This document shows positions 37,079 through 44,922 of a stretch of 64,000 nt of DNA, one piece after another. The first letter of the stretch is position 1. Each line of letters begins with the position of its first letter. The notes beneath the pieces are model-generated. The model had not been told where the DNA came from. It worked only from the letters and a program-made list of their open reading frames with translations, and searched no databases. The DNA comes from Bacteroidales bacterium (GTDB taxonomy: Bacteria > Bacteroidota > Bacteroidia > Bacteroidales > UBA3663): positions 86,326-150,325 of the forward strand of contig JAFZBE010000063.1 of NCBI GenBank assembly GCA_017561935.1, read 5' to 3'. Made by a program: the position numbers and the translations under genes.

Positions 37079-37482
37079 ACATTCTGTCGGCCGTCGAAAT
37101 TCTCTATCCTATCGAAGCAAGTATCCTGTCGGCCGTCGGAGTACTCTATCCAATCGCGGAAGCATTCTGTCAGCCATCGAAATACTCTGTCCTATCGAAG
37201 CAAGCATCCTGGAGGCCGTGAGAATATTTTCGCAGTTGTAGCAGGTACTTTGTCGGAAGTTGTTGTAGTATTTCATCGTGCAGCATCGTGTACTCTGTCG
37301 GCCGTTGTAGTACTTCATTGTGCAGCATCGTGTACTCTGTCGGCCGTCGGAGTTTTTCCGCCGTTGTAGCAAGTACTCTGTCGGCCGTTGTAGTTCTTCA
37401 ACTTGTCGCGGAAGTTTTTTGTCGGCCGCCACGATGTTTCTGCAAAAGGAGGAAGTACTCTGTCGGCCGTCAGAGTGCTTTG
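37079..37482 (+). repeat. Ten tandem 41-42 bp hairpin repeats (cluster 1)
   Basis: The core CTGTCGGCCGT recurs at 37084, 37126, 37167, 37209, 37250, 37295, 37337, 37378, 37419 and 37460: spacings 42, 41, 42, 41, 45, 42, 41, 41, 41. Units are degenerate, and the best can form a stem-loop, for example AGTACTCTG-TCGGCCGT-CAGAGTGCT (37454-37479). The linker is like CTATCCAATCGCGGAAGCA. The reverse complement of the cluster at 57.7 kb has the same stem, loop and linker. Several short frames across it are translations of the repeat and not credible genes. Confidence 0.9.
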
Positions 37483-37672
37483 TGTCTTGAAGATATGCGC
37501 ATTATCTTTTCGATACTGCAAAGTTACTCATATTTCGTGGATTATTCGCTTAAAATAGGGCTTACACCATCGGATTTAACAGATTCTTAGATAAAGTTTT
37601 GTCAATTTCTCCTCAATTTATGCAGAAATTTCTGGCAATTGCTTCTATGAGACACACACCAACTTCAATACG

Positions 37673-37855
37673 AAAAATTGTAAAATTGTAAAATTGTTTT
37701 ATCATTTCATCATTTCGACCCTCGCACGTAATATATAATATATAATATTTAATATAAAATTTATTGCAATAAAACGCTCACCCCCCTTAAAATTATTTAT
37801 CCCCCACGAAAACAATAAAATGATTTTACAATTTTACAATTTTACAATATTTTTG
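37673..37855. repeat. Inverted repeat of AAAATTGT units flanking an AT-rich core
   Basis: Three AAAATTGT units at 37673-37697 are mirrored by ACAATTTT units at 37828-37848 (21 bp perfect, then an AT insertion), around about 130 bp of AT-rich sequence with two runs of C. No reading frame. It could be a miniature transposable element or a large hairpin. Nothing else is recognised in 37483-37940. Confidence 0.65.
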
Positions 37856-37940
37856 GTCGAATTAGAGCTTAAGCGGGCGCAAAGATAGCAGTGTCGGCCT
37901 GCTTTTTTTTCGTCCATTACTGAAGAAATATCTTTGAAGA

Positions 37941-37972
37941 TTTGGTGGTGTCGATGAAATGCTGTATCTTTG
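37941..37972 (+). promoter_or_regulatory. Promoter of the MmeI-like gene
   Basis: TTTG (37941-37944), a 20 bp spacer and TATCTTTG (37965-37972), 24 bp before the ATG. Confidence 0.85.
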
Positions 37973-37996
37973 CGGCGTTAATTAAATCATACCATC

Positions 37997-40765
37997 ATGC
38001 AGGATAGCAAGCAGAAGATAGCAGCAAAGGCGTTTGCTGAGAAGTGGAAAGGCCATGGATATGAGAAGGGTGAGAGCCAGACGTTCTGGCTCGAATTGCT
38101 CCACAATGTGCTTGGCGTAGAAAATCCCTACGACATCATCACTTTCGAGAACCAGGTGCAGCTCTCTCACACCTCGTTCATCGATGCCTATATCATTCCC
38201 ACCAAGGTGCTCATCGAGCAGAAATCCATCGACAAGGACCTGCGCAAGCCCGTCCCCCAGTCCGATGGCACGGCACTCACTCCCTTCCAGCAGGCCAAGC
38301 GCTATGCCGCCGAGATGCCTTACTCGAAGCGTCCGCGTTGGGTGGTGACGTGCAACTTCCGCTCGTTCCTCATCTACGACATGGAGCAGCCCAATGGCGA
38401 ACCTGAAGAGCTGCTGCTCGAAAACCTCGAGCGCGAAGCCTACCGCCTGCAGTTCCTCGTCGATGAACGCAGCGAACACCTACGGCGTGAGATGCAGGTG
38501 TCGATGCAGGCGGGCGAAATCGTGGGGCGCATCTACGACGCGCTGCTCAAGCAGTACGACGACGCTTCGCCCGAAGCCCTGCGCTGGCTCAACATCCTCT
38601 GCGTGCGCATCGTCTTCTGCCTCTATGCAGAGGATGCGGGCATCTTCGCACGTGACCAGTTCCACAACTACCTGGCGAAGTTCGATGCCGAGGGTATGCG
38701 AATGGCACTTTTCCAGCTTTTCGACACGTTGAACAAACCTATCGTCCGACGTAGCAAATTCCTTCGTGACGATCTGAAAGCCTTCCCCTATACCAATGGC
38801 GGCCTCTTCACCGAAGAGATCGAGATACCACAGTTCACCGACGAGCTGCGGCAGACGTTGCTGCAGAACGCTTCACTCGACTTCGACTGGAGCGAAATCT
38901 CGCCTACCATCTTCGGCGCGGTGTTCGAATCGACACTCAACCCCGAGACGCGTCGCTCGGGAGGCATGCACTATACCAGCATCGAAAACATCCACAAGGT
39001 CATCGACCCGCTATTCCTCGACGAGCTGCGCCACGAGTACGAAGCTGCACTCGAAGAGAAGATTGAGAAGCAGCGTGCCCGTCGCCTCGATGCCCTACAG
39101 GACAAGCTGGCCTCGCTAACCTTCTTCGATCCTGCGTGCGGTTCGGGCAACTTCCTCACCGAAACTTACCTCAGTCTGCGCCGCTTGGAGAATGACATCA
39201 TCCGCGAGCGTCATCACGGACAGACTATGCTCGGCGAGTTCGCCAACCCCATCAAGGTCAGCATCGACCAGTTCTATGGCATCGAGATCAACGATTTCGC
39301 CGTCACCGTGGCCACCACCGCCCTGTGGATCAGCGAAGCGCAGATGCTCTCCATGACCGAACGCATCATCCAGCAGGACATCGACTTCCTCCCCCTCAAG
39401 ACCTACACGAACATCGTCGAAGGCAACGCCCTCCGCATCGATTGGGAAAGCGTTGTGCCCAAGGAACGGCTGAACTATATCATTGGCAATCCACCGTTTG
39501 TGGGATATTCATTGCAAAGCAAAGAGCAAAAAGAAGATATACTGAGCGTTTTCGTTGACGAAAAAGGCAAACCATTTAAGACCGCAGGCAAGATTGACTA
39601 TGTGGCTGGATGGTATTACAAGGCATCCAAACTGATGCAGCATACCAACATTCGTGCTGCATTGGTATCAACGAACAGCATTACACAAGGTGAACAGGTT
39701 GCTGCAATCTGGAAGCCTTTGAAGGAAATGTTCGGCATCCATATTGATTTCGCTTATCGCACTTTCAGATGGGATAGTGAAGCCTCGTTGAAAGCGCATG
39801 TACATTGTGTAATAATCGGTTTCTCTGCCTCAAACTATAATATGAAATTACCTGCTATTTATGAAGGTGATCGAGCTATAACTGCAACTCATATTAATGG
39901 TTATTTGATTGATGCCCCAGATATTTATATTGAGAACCGAGCTACACCCATTATTTATGTTCCAGAAATGACAACTGGCAATCGTCCTTCTGATGGTGGT
40001 CATCTAATTATTGAGGAAGAGGAATATTTTGATTTCGTTAATCGAGAGCCACTTGCCAAAAAATATATTAAACGATTGTTAGGCTCTGTGGAATTTATTA
40101 ACAACAAGAAACGATATTGCTTGTGGCTAATAGATGCAAGTCCTGCAGAACTGAGAAGGATGCCGCTTGTCATTGAGCGAATAACTCGATGTCGACAAGA
40201 ACGCCTTGCTTCTCCCGACAAAGGCAGGCAAAAACTCGCGGAAAAACCCCATTTGTTTCGTGAAACGATGAATCCAAAGAGATATATTGCTGTTCCTAAG
40301 GTTTCAAGTGAGCGTCGTCGATATGTCCCTATTGGATTTCTCAATAGCGATACTATAGCGACAGATTTGCTTTTCATCATCCCCGACGCCAACCTCTACC
40401 ATTTCGGCATCCTCGAATCAAACGTCCACATGGCATGGATGCGAGCAGTTTGCGGGCGATTGAAGAGCGACTACCGCTACAGCAAGGACATCGTCTATAA
40501 CAATTTCCCCTGGCCCACACCAACCGAGGAACAGAAGGCGAGGATAGAGCAGACGGCACAAGCCATCCTCGACGCACGCGCCCTCTATCCCGACAGCTCC
40601 CTCGCCGACCTCTACGACGAAGTCACCATGCCTCCCGAACTGCGCCGTGCCCATCAAGACAACGACCGCGCCGTAATGGCCGCCTACGGCTTCCCCATAA
40701 AGGGTTTCACCGAATCCGATTGCGTCGCCCGCCTCTTCGAGCTTTATCAGGAGTTAACGAAGTAA
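37997..40765 (+). CDS. Type IIL restriction-modification enzyme (MmeI family)
   Basis: 922-residue single-chain restriction enzyme and adenine methyltransferase. The N-terminal nuclease has D63 and E74-Q-K76 (FIDA then LIEQK), a D-ExK active site; a helical spacer follows (about 150-340), then an N6-adenine methyltransferase with motif I DPACGSGNF (D378) and motif IV NPPFVGY (N498), and a target-recognition domain (about 620-820). MmeI-type enzymes cut DNA at a fixed distance from the site and protect one strand by methylation. The region about 39480-40380 (residues 495-795) is clearly more AT-rich than the rest, suggesting exchange of the specificity part. No separate nuclease or methylase gene is needed. 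Confidence 0.93.
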   Translation: MQDSKQKIAAKAFAEKWKGHGYEKGESQTFWLELLHNVLGVENPYDIITFENQVQLSHTSFIDAYIIPTKVLIEQKSIDKDLRKPVPQSDGTALTPFQQAKRYAAEMPYSKRPRWVVTCNFRSFLIYDMEQPNGEPEELLLENLEREAYRLQFLVDERSEHLRREMQVSMQAGEIVGRIYDALLKQYDDASPEALRWLNILCVRIVFCLYAEDAGIFARDQFHNYLAKFDAEGMRMALFQLFDTLNKPIVRRSKFLRDDLKAFPYTNGGLFTEEIEIPQFTDELRQTLLQNASLDFDWSEISPTIFGAVFESTLNPETRRSGGMHYTSIENIHKVIDPLFLDELRHEYEAALEEKIEKQRARRLDALQDKLASLTFFDPACGSGNFLTETYLSLRRLENDIIRERHHGQTMLGEFANPIKVSIDQFYGIEINDFAVTVATTALWISEAQMLSMTERIIQQDIDFLPLKTYTNIVEGNALRIDWESVVPKERLNYIIGNPPFVGYSLQSKEQKEDILSVFVDEKGKPFKTAGKIDYVAGWYYKASKLMQHTNIRAALVSTNSITQGEQVAAIWKPLKEMFGIHIDFAYRTFRWDSEASLKAHVHCVIIGFSASNYNMKLPAIYEGDRAITATHINGYLIDAPDIYIENRATPIIYVPEMTTGNRPSDGGHLIIEEEEYFDFVNREPLAKKYIKRLLGSVEFINNKKRYCLWLIDASPAELRRMPLVIERITRCRQERLASPDKGRQKLAEKPHLFRETMNPKRYIAVPKVSSERRRYVPIGFLNSDTIATDLLFIIPDANLYHFGILESNVHMAWMRAVCGRLKSDYRYSKDIVYNNFPWPTPTEEQKARIEQTAQAILDARALYPDSSLADLYDEVTMPPELRRAHQDNDRAVMAAYGFPIKGFTESDCVARLFELYQELTK

Positions 40766-40838
40766 TACACTGAAACACAAGGCTTCGAACGAATCGTTAA
40801 AAGCCTCACAATGACATAACAGATTTCCACTATAAATC

Positions 40839-41453
40839 ATGAGCAATGACTTTATTCTCTTTTCAGAAACCTTCGATTACGAATTATTAGATTTCGAACT
40901 AGATCAAGAAATCGTATTGCCCGTTCTTCCTAATTCTGTGGCAGACGATTCTGAAGCAGATGCATCTATCATGAAGGATTCCAATGGAATTCCTTTAGGT
41001 GATAGTATGGAAGATATAAAACTGCGTTCTGAAATAATTAGGGACTTCTTTCATAAATGGAAAGAATTACATCCTGAGCAGATGGTATATAATGAACAAT
41101 TGAAAGAGAATATATTGATTCGTAATATATCCCTAATCGAAGCTCGAGAACATTCTTCAAAAAGCTATAAATCCACTCGTGCTTTCATGATGATGGATGA
41201 GATTTTGGCTAAAGCTATAAAGGTAGAGGAAACAATGCCAAAGCAAAACGATAAGAACCAGAATCCATTTGAAAAGATTTTGGTTATGAAGTACGATATC
41301 GAAGAACTTGGACTGGTAAAACTGACTGTGGGTGTCAGAAAACGAACAAAAGAAAAGATTCAATATGGTATTTCTGTACCACCAATAAGTCAAATAAAGA
41401 TATCTTCTAAAGACAAAAAGAAAAGTTCAAGACAAAAGAAAAAGCATCCATGA
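40839..41453 (+). CDS. Hypothetical protein downstream of the MmeI-like gene
   Basis: 204-residue protein of unknown function. The N-terminal 60 residues are acidic (DYELLDFELDQEIVLP, DDSEADAS), the middle is charged and helical, and the C-terminal 20 residues are strongly basic (KKSSRQKKKHP). The segment about 110-185 (ends LTVGVRKRTKEKIQYGISV) vaguely recalls small nuclease-like domains of polyvalent phage proteins, but no motif settles this. AT-rich, like the specificity region of its neighbour. It starts 73 bp after the MmeI-like gene, with no promoter seen between, and its stop lies inside a terminator hairpin. Confidence 0.7.
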   Translation: MSNDFILFSETFDYELLDFELDQEIVLPVLPNSVADDSEADASIMKDSNGIPLGDSMEDIKLRSEIIRDFFHKWKELHPEQMVYNEQLKENILIRNISLIEAREHSSKSYKSTRAFMMMDEILAKAIKVEETMPKQNDKNQNPFEKILVMKYDIEELGLVKLTVGVRKRTKEKIQYGISVPPISQIKISSKDKKKSSRQKKKHP

Positions 41454-41579
41454 CGGATGCTTTTTTACTCGCCCCAGAAATGCATGACGATTGAGTTTAC
41501 TCCTTGGAGTGATGCTTCGCGTGGCGGGGACTTTTTGCACTACCCGAAATGCATCGCAATCTTTGTCATGTCTTAAATT
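41438..41579 (-). ncRNA. Candidate small transcript with tiny reading frames
   Basis: On the minus strand a consensus promoter (41586-41616) and a terminator (41439-41466) delimit about 140 nt. It contains the frame MTKIAMHFG (41569-41540) and, in the same frame after its stop, an 8-residue ending IVMHFWGE (stop at 41467-41465). The two ATGCATTTC segments are imperfect direct repeats. It may be a small regulatory RNA, a mini-peptide message or a dispersed repeat. Confidence 0.5.
41439..41466. terminator. Bidirectional terminator overlapping a stop codon
   Basis: GCATCC (41444-41449) and GGATGC (41455-41460) with loop ATGAC contain the TGA stop of the upstream gene. A T-run follows on the plus strand and another on the minus strand, so it can also end the convergent small transcript. 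Confidence 0.85.
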
Positions 41580-41585
41580 CCGCTG

Positions 41586-41616
41586 CAAAGATAGTAATCT
41601 TTACCGTAAAATCAAA
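41586..41616 (-). promoter_or_regulatory. Promoter of the candidate small transcript
   Basis: Minus strand: TTTG (41613-41616), a 19 bp spacer and TATCTTTG (41586-41593). No annotated gene lies downstream in this direction before the terminator. Confidence 0.7.
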
Positions 41617-41689
41617 ACATATCAATTAAAAATATCATTATTTCCCATTTTTATGAAGAAAATAATATAATTGCTATCTTTACATCGAG

Positions 41690-41790
41690 AAATAAAGGTT
41701 TGCGCGCAGTCGTCCTCCGTTGTCTTGATGACTGCTGATTTGTAAAGTGCCGAAAGACAAGGCTTGTTCTAAAATGGAACAAGCCTATTG
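41690..41790 (+). ncRNA. Possible structured RNA
   Basis: The stretch holds a 9-pair stem near GCAGTCGTC (with one G-U) and a perfect 9 bp hairpin GGCTTGTTC/GAACAAGCC (41761-41785). A -7-like TATCTTTA lies at 41675-41682 but no -33 box. Neither strand has a T-run after the hairpin. No credible reading frame. Confidence 0.3.
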
Positions 41791-41865
41791 AGGCAATCAA
41801 AAAATAAAAAAATAAAATTATAAAAGATAAAATCATCAAACGAACCCCTCAGACGCGCGATATTT

Positions 41866-42165
41866 TCATCTTTTCAATAATTCAGCATCCTGAAGTTGAC
41901 GGCCGAGAGCATCATCGGCAGCGAGCAACGAGATATCCTTTTCAAGATTTAGGGCAAAGAGCACACGCGCATAAATACCCATAGAAACCGTTGGGTCGCC
42001 ATGTTCCACCTTCGAGACAGTCAGTCGTGTCACCGTTGCCCTGTCTGCTATGTCCTGCATAGAGAGATGCCTGCGTTTGCGTGCCAGCATGATCTGTTCG
42101 CCCATGAGCTGCAGCTGCTGTGTCAAAGCCCTTGGCATCGTCTTTCCAAACGTATTCTTTCCCAT
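41866..42165 (-). CDS. HipB-like XRE-family regulator without HipA
   Basis: 99-residue helix-turn-helix protein. The HTH spans about residues 27-60 (LSMQDIADRATVTRLTVSKVEHG), and the C-terminal GDPTVSMGIYARVLFALNL and LGRQLQDAEL are typical of HipB antitoxin-type regulators. HipB normally represses a hipBA operon and neutralises the kinase HipA, but no HipA gene follows; the next 400 bp are non-coding. An inverted repeat in its promoter suggests autoregulation. It may be a relic or may act on genes elsewhere. Confidence 0.85.
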   Translation of the reverse strand: MGKNTFGKTMPRALTQQLQLMGEQIMLARKRRHLSMQDIADRATVTRLTVSKVEHGDPTVSMGIYARVLFALNLEKDISLLAADDALGRQLQDAELLKR

Positions 42166-42184
42166 AATTGTATATTATTGGGCG

Positions 42185-42220
42185 CAAAGATAAGCAAAAA
42201 TGTTTAATATAACAAACATT
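42185..42220 (-). promoter_or_regulatory. Promoter and putative operator of the XRE gene
   Basis: Minus strand: TTTG (42213-42216), a 20 bp spacer and TATCTTTG (42185-42192). The inverted repeat AATGTTT-8-AAACATT (42199-42220) covers the spacer and the -33 box, a good position for a repressor. Confidence 0.7.
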
Positions 42221-42346
42221 TCATACAAAAACATAGCTTTACACATCATTTTTTACAGATTTGCATCAGAAATCGGATGAAATGATGGTTGTTTTGCGAG
42301 GTTTTCTCTTTTTTGGCAGAGATAGTTGTCAGGTTCGGTAATTCGA

Positions 42347-44134
42347 TTACCTGCAAAAGATTTTACGTGTCGTTCCGTCTGCGTTTTTAATGATATTGAA
42401 GCCTTTCCGATTTGTTTGCAATAACGTCCCATTCGGCGAATAACGGAGGAGGATTTGCGAATCATTTCTATCCATCATGATGGGGTCGATATCGCTCATG
42501 TCTTCCTCCACGATGTTACTGAATATTTTGAAGGTATCATCTGCTTGGTAAGCTTGGCTTGAGCCCACAGGAACATGCAGCGTGCACTGCGCCGTTCTCG
42601 TGCCTTTGAACACTTTTCTCTCGCACGTGGGTGGAGTCTGACAGTCGCAATAGATATCTTTGAGAGCAGTGCATTCAGATATCGCAGATTCGCCAATACT
42701 TGTCAAAGTCGAGGGTATATACAAAGTTTCGAGTTTCGAGCATTGGTACAAACTGAATTTTCCTAACGTCTGCACGCCTTTGGGTAGGTAAAGTGTGGTG
42801 AATGGACATTGCACGAATGCCAATTTCCCAATTTTTGTGATGCTATTGGGCAATGTGATTGACTTCAGACTGTGGCAATGATAAAAAAAGCCATCAGTAA
42901 TCTCGGTCATATTATCTGGCAGGCTCACTTCTTCCAAATGTTCGCATTTGGAAAAGATGTCTCTTCCAAGAAAGGTCACCGAGGAGGGGATAGTCACCCT
43001 TTCCAATCCCGAACGCCAGAAAGCGGAATTATGTATCTGGTTAACGGTAGAGGGGATGGTGATTTCTTTCAGACTTTCACAACGAATAAAAGCGTCTGTT
43101 GGGATGACTTTCAGCGATGCGGGGATGTTGATTGTCACCAATTGCTTGCATCCGCCAAATGCTTGTTGACCTATTTCCGTAATGCCGTCGGGCAGGTGAA
43201 GTTCCTTCAGTGAGTTGCAAAGATAGAACGCCCAGCCGTCAATCATGTTTGTGCTTTTTGGTAAATTGATGTCACTCAGCACTTCGCATAATTCAAAGGC
43301 TCCTGTGCCGATGACTTCGGTGCCTTCGTTCAGTTTCACCTTTTGCAAACTCCCACAACGGAAAAACGCACGATAGCCGATTTCTTTCACGCCTCCCGGT
43401 ATTTCGATTTCCTTCAGTAAGAAATTTTCTTGGAAGGCACCAGGATGCAGCTCCTTGAGAACGGGTGACAACCTCACGGTCTCAATACTGTCGCATCCTG
43501 CGAAGGCATTGGTCTCGATCACCGTCACTTCATCAGGGATATACAATTCTTTCAGACTCTTGCATCCGTTGAATGCTAATTCGCCAATGTATTTCAATGA
43601 CGCAGGGAGCTTTACATACTGCAGATACCAGCACATCTGGAAAGCGTATCTGCCTATGCTGTCGATGCCATTGGGCATGACGCATTCTAAGAGGTTGTTG
43701 CATGCGCTAAAGGCGTCTCCGTCAATCTTCTTTGTATCTTCTGGTAATGCGATGGCTACTAATCCGTAACACCATGCGAACATTTCACGTCCGATGATGC
43801 CCGCTTCTGTTTTATGTCCTAAGCCTACGACATAAGGTTCGCCGCCTTCCACGATATGCGCCTGACTTAAATCAAGAATCCTGAGGTTGCAATCCACGAA
43901 ATTGCCGTTGCTGTAGCCTAACATCGCTCGCAAGGTGGTGATGTCTGTAGCGTTGAGATTTCCTATGACTCTTAATGCTACGATGCTGTCCTTGTCGTCC
44001 CCGAGTGTCGTTTCAAGTTTCCCTGCCTCGGGTGTTGTAACCTCATAGAAAGTGATTTGCGCACACAGAGGATTCATCAGCAACATCAGGAGCGTCATTA
44101 AACCGATACGTCTAAAGTTATGAATGTTTTTCAT
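42347..44134 (-). CDS. BspA-type leucine-rich repeat secreted protein
   Basis: 595-residue secreted protein. A signal peptide (GLMTLLMLLMNPLCAQ) is followed by about 18 LRR_5/BspA-type repeats of 23 residues (pattern IGxxAFxxCxxLxxVxLPxxxxxI) and a short tail (YSPNGTLLQTNRKGFNI, then DGTTRKIFCR) that resembles a shortened sorting domain of Prevotella surface proteins. BspA-like proteins mediate adhesion to host or bacterial surfaces. It lies 33 bp after another secreted-protein gene with a related tail and is probably in the same operon. Confidence 0.9.
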   Translation of the reverse strand: MKNIHNFRRIGLMTLLMLLMNPLCAQITFYEVTTPEAGKLETTLGDDKDSIVALRVIGNLNATDITTLRAMLGYSNGNFVDCNLRILDLSQAHIVEGGEPYVVGLGHKTEAGIIGREMFAWCYGLVAIALPEDTKKIDGDAFSACNNLLECVMPNGIDSIGRYAFQMCWYLQYVKLPASLKYIGELAFNGCKSLKELYIPDEVTVIETNAFAGCDSIETVRLSPVLKELHPGAFQENFLLKEIEIPGGVKEIGYRAFFRCGSLQKVKLNEGTEVIGTGAFELCEVLSDINLPKSTNMIDGWAFYLCNSLKELHLPDGITEIGQQAFGGCKQLVTINIPASLKVIPTDAFIRCESLKEITIPSTVNQIHNSAFWRSGLERVTIPSSVTFLGRDIFSKCEHLEEVSLPDNMTEITDGFFYHCHSLKSITLPNSITKIGKLAFVQCPFTTLYLPKGVQTLGKFSLYQCSKLETLYIPSTLTSIGESAISECTALKDIYCDCQTPPTCERKVFKGTRTAQCTLHVPVGSSQAYQADDTFKIFSNIVEEDMSDIDPIMMDRNDSQILLRYSPNGTLLQTNRKGFNIIKNADGTTRKIFCR

Positions 44135-44167
44135 TGAGATTCAAATTATATAGTTCACCAATTTTTT

Positions 44168-44857
44168 TTACTTCACATTCTGCCAAGTGCCATCGGCATT
44201 TCGCTTTTGCAAGTCATAGCTGCCGGTAGCATTCTGCTTCAGACGGATGGGGCGAGATTCATGAGGTAGTTCCATGTCAACAACTTGGATGCCATTGAGA
44301 TGATCACTACTGAAGATCAGCTGCCCATTTCTGGTGAATTCAAGCAAGGATATAATAGTACCACCAGTGGTAGGAGGATAATAATAACCCAAAATACTAT
44401 TTGTGCCTCCTACGCCACAAATGATGTAATCGCCGCACATCTGATCAGGGGCCCAGATTTTATAAGTTTGGCCATCCATCATAACCTTTTCTTCAATATT
44501 GGATATTACATCAAAATAAAACTCCCCATAACAAGGATTGGGAAAGTCAATCACATAATCTTTCCCTTCCCACCAGTCGAAATCATACAAAAGACCGTGA
44601 CTATCTTCATCAATCCACATATAGACCAACGGACCCTCTTCTCTGAGCAGACAGTATCGATTGCCATTTCTAAGCACTTCGTTGTAAGCGACACCATCTA
44701 TCAAGACCTCTTCACCCACAACGTAAGTGATTGTGTCTCTCTCTCCCCAAAAACGACTCTCCTCTTTCCATGTTGTTCCAACAGGAAAGTACTTGTTCTC
44801 TCCCATCGCCTGTATAGTGATAAGAATCAACGATAATGAAAATAATATCTTTTTCAT
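44168..44857 (-). CDS. Secreted protein of unknown function
   Basis: 229-residue protein with signal peptide MKKILFSLSLILITIQAMGE. The body is rich in Tyr, Trp and Gly and has short beta-like strands (YFPVGTTWKEESRFWGERD), with no recognised domain. The C-terminus RPIRLKQNATGSYDLQKRNADGTWQNVK looks like a tail variant but without the usual basic end. The start at 44857 is set by the signal peptide; a -7 box lies at 44900-44907. Upstream of the LRR gene. Confidence 0.65.
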   Translation of the reverse strand: MKKILFSLSLILITIQAMGENKYFPVGTTWKEESRFWGERDTITYVVGEEVLIDGVAYNEVLRNGNRYCLLREEGPLVYMWIDEDSHGLLYDFDWWEGKDYVIDFPNPCYGEFYFDVISNIEEKVMMDGQTYKIWAPDQMCGDYIICGVGGTNSILGYYYPPTTGGTIISLLEFTRNGQLIFSSDHLNGIQVVDMELPHESRPIRLKQNATGSYDLQKRNADGTWQNVK

Positions 44858-44899
44858 AGTGGTAATAGAATTTTTAAATATATTTGTGCTGCGAAAAAT

Positions 44900-44907
44900 C
44901 AAAGATA
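44900..44907 (-). promoter_or_regulatory. -7 box of the secreted-protein/LRR unit
   Basis: TATCTTTG on the minus strand, 43 bp before the ATG and 16 bp past the trxB stop. No TTTG at the usual distance. Confidence 0.45.
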
Positions 44908-44922
44908 AGCAAAAGTGCTGAA

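Noticed and set aside
37079..37482. CRISPR array
   Set aside because: Units are degenerate and contiguous, without constant-length unique spacers, and no cas genes are present.
37008..37590. Several 60-107-codon frames over the tandem repeats on both strands
   Set aside because: They are translations of the repeat; the 41-42 bp period shifts frame and no start is supported.
37997..41453. BREX or DISARM defense island
   Set aside because: Only a single-chain MmeI-like enzyme and one unknown gene are present; the other signature genes are missing.
41651..41839. 62-codon hydrophobic minus frame
   Set aside because: Hydrophobic stretch arises from AT-rich DNA; no promoter or ribosome site and it crosses the structured stretch.
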